Source: Actinostola sp. cb2023 (lineage: Eukaryota; Cnidaria; Anthozoa; Actiniaria; Actinostolidae). From it: a stretch of 64,000 nt of DNA. The translations under genes were made by a program, and so were the position numbers. A model generated the notes under the pieces. The model did no database searches and was not told the origin of the DNA. It saw only the letters and a list, made by a program, of their open reading frames with translations. Below, piece by piece: positions 1-11,493 of this stretch. How positions within the stretch are numbered: the stretch's first letter is position 1; every line of letters begins with the position of its first letter. The DNA is taken from positions 771,001 through 835,000 of the forward strand of contig JAUJYZ010000084.1 of NCBI GenBank assembly GCA_033675265.1, read 5' to 3'.

Positions 1-44
1 CTTTGATTTATTGATTATGCAGAAACACTTCGCCAACCGTTACC

Positions 45-377
45 ATGAGAGTTTTTCTGACATGCGCTGTTGTGTTTGCTTTGCTGTCCACTGTTCACAT
101 CCAGCAAGCTGCTGCAATGCTGCCACTATCGTGGTTTCTTCGTATTGCAGCAGCCACTGGCTATGGCTTGGTCAAGAATTCTTGGTATTCTCGCTGTGAT
201 ACCCCTGGCGCCCCAGCCCATTTGGGTTGTCCAAGTATAGTGTTTGGCGTTGGTTTTTCCAAGAACTCTAGCCAAAAATCTGCAAGATGGTTTGCCGACA
301 TGAATAGCAGAGGATCGAGTGGATGTGCAAGATATGTTAAACACTGCCAATCTAAACAGTTTGGCAAACGCGGATAG
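45..377 (+). CDS. small putative secreted protein (110 aa)
   Basis: An open frame of 110 codons starts with a clear signal peptide: MRVF, then a hydrophobic core around residues 4-16, with a likely cleavage near the Ala-rich stretch at residues 21-24. The mature part has four cysteines (two in a C-x9-C spacing, two in a C-x6-C spacing), compatible with two disulfides. The C-terminus reads QFGKRG before the stop; Gly-Lys-Arg is the classical amidation/dibasic processing signal of neuropeptide precursors, but only one such site is present. I do not recognise the family. The frame could also be the last exon of a longer gene cut by the window edge, since only 44 bases lie upstream. Being a gene is plausible from the signal peptide; function is unknown. 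Confidence 0.5.
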   Translation: MRVFLTCAVVFALLSTVHIQQAAAMLPLSWFLRIAAATGYGLVKNSWYSRCDTPGAPAHLGCPSIVFGVGFSKNSSQKSARWFADMNSRGSSGCARYVKHCQSKQFGKRG

Positions 378-599
378 GCACTGAAACATCCAGGATAATT
401 GTAAATCCAAACTCCCACTGACAATATATCAGTCACATTAAAAACTAATGTAGTAAGAGCAAATGTATATGAGTTTTATTCATTTAATTTGTAGGAGAAA
501 CCCTGATCGAATGAACCAAACACCGTAATAATGGCCAAACTGATCAGCTCTGAACTGATTTCCAAACTGGCTTTAAACTGATCCCCAAACGGGCTTTGA

Positions 600-1332
600 A
601 GTGATCCCTAATGCAAACTAGCGCAGAACTGATCCCAGTAGCTCTAAGTGATCCCTAATGCAAACTAGTGCAGAACTGATCCCAGTAGCTCTAAGTGATC
701 CCCAATGCAAACTAGCTCAGAACTGATCCCAGTAGCTCTAAGTGATCCCTAATGCAAACTAGTGCAGAACTGATCCCAGTAGCTCTAAATGATCCCCAAT
801 GCAAACTAGCGCAGAACTGATCCCAGTAGCTCTAAGTGATCCCCAATACAAACTAGCTCAGAACTGATCCCAGTAGCTCTAAGTGATCCCTAATGCAAAC
901 TAGCTCAGAACTGATCCCAGTAGCTCTAAGTGATCCCTAATGCAAACTAGCGCAGAACTGATCCCAGTAGCTCTAAGTGATCCCTAATGCAAACTAGCGC
1001 AGAACTGATCCCAGTAGCTCTGATCCCACTAGCTCAGAACTGATAGCTCTAAGTGATCCCTAATGCAAACTAGCTCAGAACTGATCCCAGTAGCTCTAAG
1101 TCAGTGATCCCTAATGCAAACTAGCTCAGAACTGATCCCAGTAGCTCTTAATGTGATCCCTAATGCAAACTAGCGCAGAACTGATCCCAGTAGCTCTAAG
1201 TGATCCCTAATGCAAACTAGCTCAGAACTGATCCCAGTAGCTCTAAGGGTGATCCCTAATGCAAACTATCTCAGAACTGATCCCAGTAGCTCTAAGTGAT
1301 CCCTAATGCAAACTAGCGCAGAACTGATAGCG
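600..1332. repeat. 47-bp tandem repeat array
   Basis: About 15 head-to-tail copies of a ~47-bp unit containing the words CTAAGTGATCCCTAATGC and CAGAACTGATCCCAGTAGC, with small indels. Divergent GATCCCYAAT-type words continue on either side (about 540-600 and 1620-1690). No coding potential seen. Confidence 0.9.
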
Positions 1333-1946
1333 CGTAAGAACTTAATCTAATTCCGCCTAAAGCATGTACAAACTCAATCTTCAACTGAGTCTAGGTGGTC
1401 CAGCGCGTTTCATCAGAATCGGCGGTAAACTAGGTCTGAACTGATCTCTGATATGGTCCAGCTTGAAAACCAGCTCTGAAATGATGATAGGTGTTTCATG
1501 TTACGCTTATGCCAAATGCATGTGCTTGAACACATATGTCAGATACAGTGCCGATTAAAATTGAATACAGTCAATCCACTAGATATGATTACAGCGATAT
1601 TACAGTTTATAGAAGGAAGATATCAATGATCCACCCCATGCACTGATCTCCCAACTGACTTTGAACTGATCCCTAATGCGCCGGCCAAATAGAGCTGAAG
1701 GAATCCCAGACCATGCAGTTCAATCTCGTACCCAGAGCCCACGTTCCTCCTGGTCAGCATCGAGAAACGCGAGGCTCTGGCCGTAGGTAACGGCTTTTTG
1801 GACCATTCTCATTGGCTCTTTCTTAGAGTCAGAATATGCATGCTCGTATTTATGGGCGTAGTAAGTATGTTGGACGTGCTCGCGAGCAAGAACTTATAAA
1901 ACGTTTTCTGCCATGTTCTACATGCAATGGTTACAGATTATATATA

Positions 1947-2180
1947 CACCAAATTGAAAAATCGTTGTCGGGTTCAAAATCGTTGAACATAGAAGCTGAG
2001 ACCGAAATAGCTGATGGGAAATATGTTAATTAGATGCAAGATATGCATTTTTGCATTCTGATTGCAAAACAGGTAAAATAGTCAACATGCATCTAATTAA
2101 CATATTTCCCATAAGCTATTTCGGTCTCAGCTTCTATGTTCAATGACTTTGAACCCGACAACGATTCTTCAATTTGGTGT
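1947..2180. mobile_element. MITE-like hairpin, family 'GCTGAGACCG'
   Basis: Left arm 1947-2038 and right arm 2087-2180 are reverse complements over about 90 bp, separated by about 50 bp. Related copies with the same end words (ACTAAATTGAAGAATCGTT, AGAAGCTGAGACCG) lie at 30534-30828 and, partially, at 49683-49765 and 21030-21080. No transposase is present, so the element is non-autonomous. It ends about 30 bp downstream of the stop codon of the minus-strand GPCR, so the hairpin may be transcribed in that gene's 3' UTR. Confidence 0.8.
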
Positions 2181-2208
2181 AAATGAGAGGAAATGAAAGA
2201 GAGTATGT

Positions 2209-2892
2209 TTAAAGTCTAGTTTGCGGAGCGCTTTCAGATCGACTAAGCTTTCTCTTCTGTAATTTACCACTGTTATGGCCACCTGTTATCAGTGTCTTTG
2301 CAGTGAGTGTGGGTATCATCGATGTCATCTTCATGGAGGTGCTTTGTGACCGTCGACACTTTTGTCTCTGTACATGACACCTCTCTGGGTCTCCCTCGTC
2401 TTCCAGAACATCTCGCTGAAATTGTAATATATTTACTTCAATGAGGTTTTCACTTATCATAGCCGTAGATGTCGGGATAACTTGGAGTGGATGACGATTC
2501 CTGGAGCATCCTGTCGCTGCAGGCTGTGTGCTGTAGACGGCTCTGGCACTTTTACCTCCAATATCATCTACGCCGCACGGGCTCTTCATAAAGTGGACAA
2601 TAGCAAAACGAAACTTTCCCGACCTCAGAATGTAAATGAAGGGATTACACGCACTCGAGAAGAACAGGAAGAAGTTTGCAACAAATCCAAACCACTTAGC
2701 TTGGCTTGTTTTCGTTATCTCGCTGTTGTCACCGACAAAGACGGAGAAGAGAATGACTGGAAGATAGCAGAGGACGTAGACTGCGATCGTCAAACCAATC
2801 GTAAATGCTGCTCGAGCTTCTGTTTTCGTTCTTGCCTTCCTCAATCGACGTTCTTGGAGGCCCTGACCAGTTTCCCCCCAACTTTGAAAGCG
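2209..2892 (-). CDS. GPCR exon 2 (ICL3-TM6-TM7-tail)
   Basis: Begins after a pyrimidine-rich acceptor at 2893-2894 with RFQSWGETGQ and continues to a TAA at 2209-2211. The first Met-like codon in this frame (TTG near 2844) is not a start; the frame is supplied by exon 1. Confidence 0.88.
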   Translation of the reverse strand, partial: RFQSWGETGQGLQERRLRKARTKTEARAAFTIGLTIAVYVLCYLPVILFSVFVGDNSEITKTSQAKWFGFVANFFLFFSSACNPFIYILRSGKFRFAIVHFMKSPCGVDDIGGKSARAVYSTQPAATGCSRNRHPLQVIPTSTAMISENLIEVNILQFQRDVLEDEGDPERCHVQRQKCRRSQSTSMKMTSMIPTLTAKTLITGGHNSGKLQKRKLSRSESAPQTRL

Positions 2893-5800
2893 CTGTAAAT
2901 AGAGGAATAATAGTGTACTGAATGAATATAAGCACTTGGAAAAAACGTCACGTTCGCCAGAAAAGTTGGCCAGCGGTTAGCGCATGAATGTGAAACAAAA
3001 TAGCGTGGTGTATGGGACATTTGTTCCAAGTCCAGTTTGGCTTTGGTGACATACCGATAAATGTACGCAAACATCATTGCCAACCTCGACTTGGAACCAT
3101 TGTCAACTCTGACCGTGACGTCATAATGATATCTTATATATAGGATATTAGCATAAACCATCCAGTGGTCTATTGCAAATCCTGCAATCTGATTGGTTCG
3201 CTACTAGAGGTCTATCAGCTCATAGACCCCGAGTAGATGTAAACAAACAAAATGGCGGCTTCGTCGTCGCGTTTTGCTCACGTTTCGGAGGAGTTTCTCG
3301 ACGAATTATTGTCTGTTGCTTGTTTCTGTCATTTTCTACTGACCTACTGGATGGTTTATGCTAAAACAATTAGACTATTCGTTCTCGTTTACTATGAGGA
3401 TAGTCAACCCGGCGCTACGCACCTCGTTGACTAATGCCTCATAGAAACCTCGAACTCATAGTCTAATTGTTAAATTAATAGGCTGAACGGTGGCAAATAC
3501 ATTGGAAGACTGGGTACGAGTGTTCTAACCATTGAGATAGCAGTTCTTAAATTTCGACAATATTATCTCCAATTTAAACACTGTATAGCCTGTCCAATGT
3601 ACTGGAGAAAGAACGTTGAATCCACTCAAGTGATATTTCCACTAGTCTTCAGTCATCGAGGGCAAACATCTAGAAAAACTTGTAACTATTTTTTTTGTAC
3701 GCGCGCAAAGAATCTAAACCTAAACCTAACTTTTGAAAATAATGAAAAATAATTAATGAAAATAATGAAATAATGAAAATAATGAAAATTATTATCGTCC
3801 CTTCGGGACTCGGAAAAATACATCCGCAACTCGTAAAATATCAGCCCGTATTACGGGAAAAACCTTGTAAATTAAATAATGATGAATTATCGGAATGTTC
3901 TGATTCTCGTGAAATATTTTTTTTATTGCGGTTCTCAGTATTATGCAAACTCAGAAGCGAAAAACCAAGTTCCAGCCGACTGTTTGAATGTTAGGCTCAG
4001 GTCAGTATCGAGAGTATCGCGGGCGCACGAAACCCCAGCGGCTGGATACTGACCTGAGCCTAACATTCAAACAGTCGGCTGGAACGACGGCTGGAACTTG
4101 GTTTTTCGCTTCTGTCAATCAAATTCAAAACTCAAACAAATTCAAAACTAAATACATTCTTCGACCAAATGATCCCGGATAATTTAGCTCAAAATCATAT
4201 TTGGTTTCCATTTGGTGGCTCTTCTGACTTTTATTTTTAAGTTTTCTGATTTTTTATGTTGACTTGACAGAAGCGAAAAACCAAATTACAAGCCAACTGC
4301 TTTTTTAAATGTTCGCATAATACTGAGAATCGTAGTAATCCTTCAGCAGGAATACTACCTCAGCTCGACAATATCATTGTCTGTCAGCTGCCGTATGTTT
4401 GAGAAATTGTTCTTACTACTTTCCGTTAACCAAGAGCCGGAAATAAGTTCATTAAACACTTGTTTCTAAAACATCGATGAATCATTTCCGAGTTGAGTAG
4501 TTAGAAAGAACGGAGACTCAGAAACAAGTGAGGAAAATTATTTCATTCGGAGATTTTTCCTTGCCAGTATTTTTGGTAACGCATAAGGCTTAATCTTTAG
4601 AAGAACAACAACTGTTTTCATTTATCTTGTTTTGTTTGGATCCTGCGTTTTTCCTAACGGCAAACAATCATTTATTGGATTTTATAAAATTGTCCAAAAT
4701 CGGCGGAAAAATAGCCGTGTTCACACTAAGCTCCAAGTAGGCCGTAAGTGATTCAAGATGAAGTTTGACATATATCAGTTAAAGGGTGTCTTCATGGAAA
4801 CAAAAAGCGCCTTTTGGGGGTATCGATCAAATGCTGATAACTTCGCAAGATTGGTACAAACGCGGCAAAATTTATAGAAATTCTGGATCACTTTGATTTG
4901 CCGTAACTCCACTCGATTTCGTTGGATTTTTAAAAACTTACCATTTTAGAAAAGATGTTTTCTTTGTTATTTATGTCCTATAATATGATGGGTATTGGAA
5001 GGCTACAAATCTATAATTGTTTTTTATTATTTTCGAAATAAAACGTTCGGCACGTGAATATGCAAATTAGCTCGAAATTTTAAGATCCAATCGTGAAAAG
5101 ATTGACTCGTAAAAGGTAGTTAAAACACCTACATTGGTCTTATTTTCAGTCCAACAACTGGTATGCATGCCTGCTGATTATCGAAGTTTAATTTTGAAAA
5201 TCCAACAAAATCGAGCGGAATTACGGCAAGTCAAAGTGATCCAGATTTCTATAAATTTTGCCGCGTTTGTCCCAATTCAAAATGGCGGACGACAGCGTGA
5301 ACTGGCTTATTGACCTGATGACACTTTCGCACAGAATACACAATTTAATCATCAAATATTACGATTATAAATCGTTGAAGGGATAACACTAAGACTCATT
5401 TAAGTGATTTTTTCTAATATTTCATATGGATTGAGCAAAATTTAGGTGTTATAATCATAAACTACACAACGATTAGAGTCAAAACAATCACGGAAACAAG
5501 CTAAGTACTGGGGTGCTTACCATTTACTCGGAAAAACCGGAAATTCCGGTTTGAAAAAAAAAGGTATGTGTCATTCCGATCGGAAAGTTCCGGAGAACTC
5601 GGTCTAATGGTACACGCGTCTACGAAAATAAAAGAAAAGAGCGGGAAAAGTGGATTACCTCAATCGCTAGACCGAGTTTTCTGAAACTTTCCGATCGGAA
5701 TGACACATACCATTTGTTTTTCCAACCGGAATTTCCTCTTTTTCCGAGTAAATGGTAAGCACTCCTGGTCTTACCGGCACTTGCAGTACTTTTCAAGTAC

Positions 5801-7900
5801 TCATTATTAGGGACTTTAAGAGCGGATGCCTGTAAGAACCGAGAATTGACGGTCAAATCTAAATAATCGAATTTTATTTTCTTTCACCATTTCATTCCTT
5901 TCAATGATCTATTTTAGGGAAAAATACTAAAAAGTTCCAGAGAATTTTATCTTAGGAGAAATTTGCAGTTTTTAAAAACCAGTTTGACAACTACCATTTT
6001 TCAGCGAAAGTATGAGGCAAATTTGAAGAGCCAGTGTGTGTTTATCGTTTGCTCTACAACAATGATGTTAAGCTCACGTAATAAACGTTTCGTGGTCTTT
6101 CCAACTATAGTATTTATTTTTGTGTAACTTCGGGAGTTATTTTTTAAATTTGGTTCAAAATAGGTATACTAAGCACCATGTACAGAACGTTGAAATATAG
6201 GCAAAGTTTGAGGTACAAAAGAGGGATCTGGTACCTAAAATTTCCAAATAAAAATAATGCCGTAGAAAACTGTTGTTCTTTAGTTGAGAAAGTGTCAGCC
6301 TCTAACTCGCAATGCAGCATTTTTGGGAAATAAAACTATAAGGTCACGGAATGTCCAAATTAGCATTAATTTCGACCTATCGGTGACATTTTTCTCGTTG
6401 AAACTCAAAACTTAAAGCCAAAACACGACTATCTTGCACTTTTAGTCGATCTCTGATGATGGAAAATTATCTTCCAGTACACATGAATAATTTCAACCAT
6501 ATTTGAGATAAGTGAGTCGTCGATATAGACTCCGCCAATGTAAAAATCGTCGAAAAAAAACAACAGCCTCTGAATGAAAAAATATAATTTAGACTAAACG
6601 ACGTTGAAATGAAATTTCACCCTTTCAAGAAAGTGTGAAATAGATTTTTATTTTTATATTTTATAATTATAACTATTATTTCATACCGCAAAATGTAAAT
6701 ATTCGAAAGACAGGAGCGTGACTTGTAGCAGGTAAATTGCGTTACATGTTTGCAGTGTCAACAAAGTGGTAATCGAGCCGTAGTATCCAAATTATTCCTG
6801 AATAAGCGTCATTTTCAAGTAAAACTCTTCTAATTTGCTTCTAAGTCTATATGAAGTAAGTTCTGAGCATTTCAGAGTGAAGAACAATAATTTTTGGAAA
6901 CGGGCAGGCAATTATGCTAATTTTCACCATTGCAGGCGTTCATAATGTGGCTGAAATTGCTCAAATATGGTTGAAATTATTCATGTGTACTGGAAGATAA
7001 TTTTCCATCATCAGAGATCGACTAAAAGTGCAAGATAGTCGTGTTTTGGCTTTAAGTTTTGAGTTTCAACGAGAAAAATGTCGCCGATAGGTCGAAATTA
7101 GTGCTAATTTGGACATTCTGCAACCTTATAGTTTTATTTCCCAAAAATGCTGCATTGCGAGTTAGAGGCTGACACTTTCTCAACTAAAAGAACAACAGTG
7201 AAGCTTTCCTACGGCATTATTTTTATTTGGAAATTTTAGGTACCAGATCCCTCTTTTTTACCTCAAACTTTGCCTATATTTCAACGTTCTGTACATGGTG
7301 CTTAGTATACCTATTTTAAACCAAATTTAAAAAATAACTCCCGAAGTTACACAAAAATAAATACTATAGTTGGAAAGACCACGAAACGTTTATTACGTGA
7401 GCTTAATATCATTGTTGTAGACCAAACGATAAACACACACTGGTTCTTCAAATTTGCCTCATAATTTCGCTGAAAAATGGTAGTTGTCAAACTGTTTTTT
7501 TTTTAAACTGCAAATTTCTCCTAAAATAAAATTCTCTGGAACTTTTTAGTATTTTTCCCTAAAATAGATCATTGAAAGGAATGATATGGTGAAAGAAAAT
7601 AAAATTCGATTATTTTGAGTTGACCGTCAATTCTCGGTTCTTACAGGCATCCGCTCTAAAAGCATCGAGAACGGGGACGTGAGGACGACGAAGTTCGAAT
7701 AAAGTATTTTGTTGTCTGTTGTTTTCATATTTGTTTATTTTTTCGTGTTTTTCACTAAATTTGCGCCCTCTTTGATGAATAACATCGTCTTTTTGTGGTC
7801 CAGTTGACTGAAAACAACTATCTGCACAAATACCGTAGAATCCCGGTTATAGGCCCTGGGCTTATATAACTTCGTAAGGGTTTTGTGGTGGGCTTATAAT

Positions 7901-7971
<71 letters not shown>

Positions 7972-10429
7972 CTTATAAAAGGGAGGGAAAAATCCTCTGA
8001 AATCCGTTCTATTTAAAAAAACAATGTTTATAATCGTGACCATTTTAGTTAAACAGTGTTCATGCAAAAATAACAGTAATAGTTTTTAAACGTGAATATG
8101 CTCAGCAAAAACTATAATCTGAGCGGAATTTCAATCAATGAGCTACCGTATACTACTGGATTCCATCAGTCTCGTTTGCTACGTACACCTAATTGCCTGA
8201 TTATTGTTTCCTGTATATGGTTCCCCGTATGGAGAGGAGTAAATGAAGGGGGCTTTATATAATCGGGGGGACTTCGATAACCGGGAGGGCTTATAACCGG
8301 GAGGGAATTTCTGTTAGCAGACAGGTGGGCTTATAATCGGGGGGGGGGGGGGGGGGGGGGGGGGCTTTAACGGCTCGAACTGACGTTCTCGTTCTCTTTG
8401 TATCGTCAAACATAGGCATTTCACGTTGTAGCTTTGCACAAAACGAGCTCATTTCATACATTCCGATCGCGACAAGAAGTTATTGTATTTTGTAATTAGC
8501 GCTATTGTTTCTCTGCCGTCGTCCTCAAGTCCCCGTCCTCGATGTTTAAAGGCCCTATTATTATTCAAAACTGATTACGAAGTCCAAGCGTTATTCTCAA
8601 GTCACGGAAAACACGAAAGAAATTACAAGAACCAACATCACCAAAATCTTGAAGCACCAGCCATATTGTGGACATGAAAATTTAATTTACGAACAAGCAT
8701 CTCCATCTTCCGTTCTACAAAACTATATGATATCTGCATGTCGAAGCACATGGCAAACTGAAGCTGTTTTCCTCAATTTAGAATCTTCTCAAGCCTAAAA
8801 GGCGTCGCGTCTCAAATTCACAATAATTTCAGCCAAATCCACAAAAAAATAATTTGGTAAAATTCTTTATTGGATTTTCGAAGTTAAAGTTTGTAAAATG
8901 TTCGAGAAAGTTGAGATTTGCTTCGCTCAAATCTCACATAATTTTTATCAAAGCCGTGCGTATGGTGACGTCACGCTTTCATTCACCATATAAGGACACG
9001 TTGACCATATAAAGTCAAAAGCATGGTTATGCGCAGATAACCCTCGTCCGAGGAATCAATCAAAACGCTTAAAATGCAAGAACCGAGATTGAGTATTTAA
9101 TAAATGGGAGTAGCAAAACAAAAACGCTTTTAAGGAAGAGAATATATAGTTGGTTCGGAAGAGACAAACAACTGGTTTCATTATCGGCCACAGAATACAT
9201 CCGAAATGTCAATTTCCTCCTCTGTTTTTGTAAGCCATAAATTTACTAATTATGAATCGTTGTATTGACAGCAACTTCGCTTATTATACATGGATCGGAA
9301 ACGGTTTTTAATTTAATAGTCATCAATTTTATAACCATATATCAAAACTTCGAGAGCTTTGGATTTTTCAGTTTTCAGTTTTCATTAAAACAAATGAAAA
9401 CTGATGGAAATGATGTTAAACTAGTAGGGTATACCGAATTTCGGTTCCCTCTCTTTGCTCTACGTAACAACAGTACCTAAATTGAAGGGTCGTAAACAGA
9501 TACTGAGGACATAAACAAACTGTACTTACTACAAAGAGTCACAGGTTGATCTGTTGAATTACTATCGTGAACGTGCCATCTTCTCAAACTAAAGTCTAAA
9601 TTTACAATCAAACGCTTGAATTTGCAATTTATAATGGAAATAAATGAACCTTTAAACTTGGTTGAATTAAAACAGTTTCTGTACATAGCACTAATTAAAC
9701 AGTAGGGAAATGGATAATAAACTTATCTAGACACTCTATCAGATTAAATAATAAATAAAATCCTACCTTCATTTGTTTCTTGAAGCTCATACATGTAGAT
9801 ACAGATATGACAGTGATTGCGATGCCCGAGAATAAGAACAGGAAGAACGAAGCGGTCTTGCCAACTTGCTGGAAATACGCGATTCTGTATTCGAATGTAG
9901 GTGCATCTCCAATATCAATCTTGTAGATGGAAAGGAACCAGGGAACAGTTATTGCAAACGCAATGATCCATACCAGGATCAAGAACATGGCGACTTTTTG
10001 TTTGTTCTTCCAAACGCTGTATCGTAGACCCAAAGATAAAGCGAGGTAGCGCTCGCATATCATGGCTATCATACTGAGCAATTTCAAGTTGTTGAGCAGA
10101 ACTTGGCTTGTGGCTATCAAAGCTGACATGAGTCTGCCGCGCACAACATCATTCATTTCAAGTACTCCAACAAGAACAAACCAAGGTAGGTTGGCTAGGA
10201 TGTTGAAGTTGTCCACTATCGCCATGTTGGCCAGCATCATGTTTGAAATGGTACGAAGTGACTGGAAGCGTTTCATTAGAATGATGATGGTGGAATTTCC
10301 AGTAACCGCGATCAGAAACAGCAAACCTAATATGAACAGTTGACTGGAAATGGTGGTGAGGGATAATTTGTAGTTGACTGTACCATTTCCACTACGAATT
10401 ATTTCCGCCAAGGTGTTGTTTGCACTCAT
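2209..10429 (-). CDS. class A (rhodopsin-family) GPCR, two exons, 448 aa
   Basis: Exon 1 is 10429-9767 (221 codons) and exon 2 is 2892-2209 (227 codons plus stop). The donor is ATGAAG|GTAGGA and the acceptor is TTCCTCTATTTACAG|CGC, both phase 0, so the frame is open across the join. Exon 1 carries TM1 (GN in GNSTIIIL), TM2 (LANMAIVD), TM3 ending in ERY, TM4 and TM5. Exon 2 carries ICL3 (ERRLRKARTKTEARAA), TM6 (CYLP), TM7 (NPFIY) and a ~130-residue basic, Ser-rich tail. The Cys at the top of TM3 and its ECL2 partner that normally form the class A disulfide are not visible. The C-terminus TRL fits a class I PDZ ligand, and RSESAP just before it fits a 14-3-3 mode-1 motif. Ligand unknown. The intron holds about 6.9 kb of transposon-derived DNA. 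Confidence 0.88.
3153..3470. repeat. nested short inverted repeats
   Basis: TAGCATAAACCATCCAGT at 3153-3170 is the reverse complement of 3346-3363. Just beyond, CTATGAGG at 3392 pairs with CCTCATAG at 3437-3444 and ACAATTAGACTA at 3366-3377 pairs with 3459-3470, forming a hairpin. Probably one or two small MITEs. Confidence 0.65.
3920..4330. mobile_element. hairpin MITE cluster
   Basis: The segment 3953-4009 (GAAGCGAAAAACCAAGTTCC through GGTCAGTATC) is repeated in reverse complement at 4052-4113. A second, diverged copy of one end (GAAGCGAAAAACCAAATTAC) with TACTGAGAATCG lies at 4270-4333, matching the reverse of 3928-3960. This suggests nested insertion or a folded element. Confidence 0.75.
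4853..5295. mobile_element. MITE with ~105-bp terminal inverted repeats
   Basis: The left end 4853-4955 and right end 5190-5295 are reverse complements and include AATTTATAGAAATTCTGGAT, GATCACTTTGATTTGCCGTA and TCGATTTCGTTGGATTTTT. A partial second copy lies at 49487-49640, where the outer end reads CCGCCATTTTGAATTGGGAC. No coding frame inside. Confidence 0.85.
5513..5768. mobile_element. hairpin MITE, ACCATTTACTCGGAAAAA ends
   Basis: GTGCTTACCATTTACTCGG at the left is the reverse complement of the sequence ending at 5768. Inner words CATTCCGATCGGAAAG also pair. About 255 bp, no coding content. Confidence 0.8.
5812..7665. mobile_element. 1.85 kb foldback element, ~700-bp arms
   Basis: Left arm about 5812-6507 and right arm about 6959-7665 are reverse complements almost base for base: AGAGCGGATGCCTGTAAGAA at the left tip, TTCTTACAGGCATCCGCTCT at the right tip, and CATGAATAATTTCAACCATA at the inner edge. 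The ~450-bp centre (6508-6958) is AT-rich without an open frame. No transposase is present. The arms differ by scattered substitutions and 1-nt indels, so the insertion is not brand new. Confidence 0.9.
7902..7970 (+). repeat. 69-nt poly-G run
   Basis: Uninterrupted G from 7902 to 7970, inside the phrase GGGCTTATAATC-G(n)-TCTTATAA. A second run of 26 G at 8339-8364 follows the same phrase. Such tracts can form intermolecular or intrastrand G-quadruplexes, and their length in an assembly is unreliable. Confidence 0.95.
8339..8364 (+). repeat. 26-nt poly-G run
   Basis: Follows GGGCTTATAATC, the same context as the longer run at 7902. Confidence 0.95.
9767..10429 (-). CDS. GPCR exon 1 (TM1-TM5)
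   Basis: Starts at ATG (MSANNT..., with N-glycosylation sequons NNT and NGT in a ~25-residue extracellular N-terminus) and ends at a consensus donor just after the FKKQMK of the cytoplasmic end of TM5. Reading past the donor adds only intronic residues before a stop at 9695. Confidence 0.9.
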
Positions 10430-10589
10430 CGTGTTGAACTCTGCGACAGCTCACTGAGACCTTCTTCGAACTTATATGCATATTTGAGATGAAAGAGCAC
10501 TGATTTTCCATGCACTATTTTGTCATCATTGTGACCATTATTTAGCCCATCCGGTGAACTTACGATATCCGGTCATGACGTTCTTTCTT

Positions 10590-11015
10590 GATCCCTCTAA
10601 AAATGTGTCATGACACCCCTATTCTTCCTGGACCGCTCTAAAAATGTGCCATGACGCCCCTATTCTTCCTTGACCCCTCTAAAAATGTGCCATGAAGCCC
10701 CTATTCTTCCTTGACCCCTCTAAAAATGTGACTTGACCCCCCTATTCTTCCTTGACCCCTCTAAAAATGTGCCATGACGCCCCTATTCTTCCTTGACCCC
10801 TCTAAAAATGTGCCATGAAGCCCCTATTCTTCCTTGACCCCTCTAAAAATGTGACTTGACCCCCCTATTCTTCCTTGACCCCTCTAAAAATGTGCCATGA
10901 CGCCCCTATTCTTCCTTGACCCCTCTAAAAATGTACCATGGTGCGCCCATTCTTCCTTGACTCCTCTGAAAATGTACCTTGGCGCGCCCATTCTTCCTTG
11001 ACCCCTCTAAAATGT
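10590..11015. repeat. 41-bp tandem repeat array upstream of the GPCR
   Basis: About ten copies of a 41-bp unit with words CCCCTCTAAAAATGTGCC and CCTATTCTTCCTTGA. It begins about 160 bp upstream of the GPCR start codon (10429), so it sits in that gene's promoter region. Confidence 0.9.
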
Positions 11016-11493
11016 GACATGACTCAGACAAATAAATAATGACGCAGGCGAATATAAAGGCGCTTGCTCTGATTGGTCGAGAGGTACGCCAGATGTTGTG
11101 ATGATCAAATCACAGCGCACGGTGAATATAAAAGAAAAGTGATCTACGAAAATGGCCATGTGTCGCTTTATCGATGTTTCGTACGAAAATAAAGGGAAAA
11201 TGCATTTCCTAAAAACACGAAAGGTTCTGCCATTTCAGTAGTGAATTGATGTTTTCCAAGACAACTTTGTCAACCCAGTGAACTCGTTAAAACAATCAAT
11301 TAATCAATCAACGGTGACCGAATGCAAAACTACTCGTTTAAAATTATTCCTATTGTCGTTACTTTTGCAAATTTTTCTGATATTCACCTGTGTGATTATA
11401 CTAAAACAATTATTCGCCTCAAGCTTAGTGAGTTCTTGATGAAAATACCCTCGATTTCGCTTTGGTGAATATTATAACAATATACTGAGCAGG

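Larger units (their letters stand above)
7659..8549. mobile_element. poly-G-bearing repeat element with inverted ends
   Basis: CATCGAGAACGGGGACGTGA (about 7663) pairs with the reverse of CAAGTCCCCGTCCTCGATG (about 8526-8544). The interior repeats the phrase GGGCTTATAATCGG / GGCTTATAACCGGGAGGG several times. Confidence 0.6.
2893..9766 (-). other. 6.9 kb GPCR intron filled with foldback and MITE elements
   Basis: No exon-like open frames were recognised. Contents in order: inverted pair 3153-3170/3346-3363; hairpin 3366-3470; hairpin cluster 3920-4330; MITE 4853-5295; hairpin 5513-5768; 1.85 kb foldback 5812-7665; poly-G-bearing element 7659-8549. From about 8550 to 9766 I see no repeat or gene, only AT-rich sequence. 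Confidence 0.8.

Noticed and set aside
2841..3161. A TM5-like minus-strand frame (LANVTFFPSAYIHSV...) just upstream of the GPCR TM6-TM7 exon, suggesting a frameshifted GPCR pseudogene.
   Set aside because: A phase-0 acceptor at 2893 joins the TM6-TM7 exon perfectly to the TM1-TM5 exon at 9767-10429, so the upstream frame is intron.
9477..9686. Minus-strand 69-codon frame downstream of GPCR exon 1.
   Set aside because: Inside the intron, no TM6-like segment, no family resemblance.
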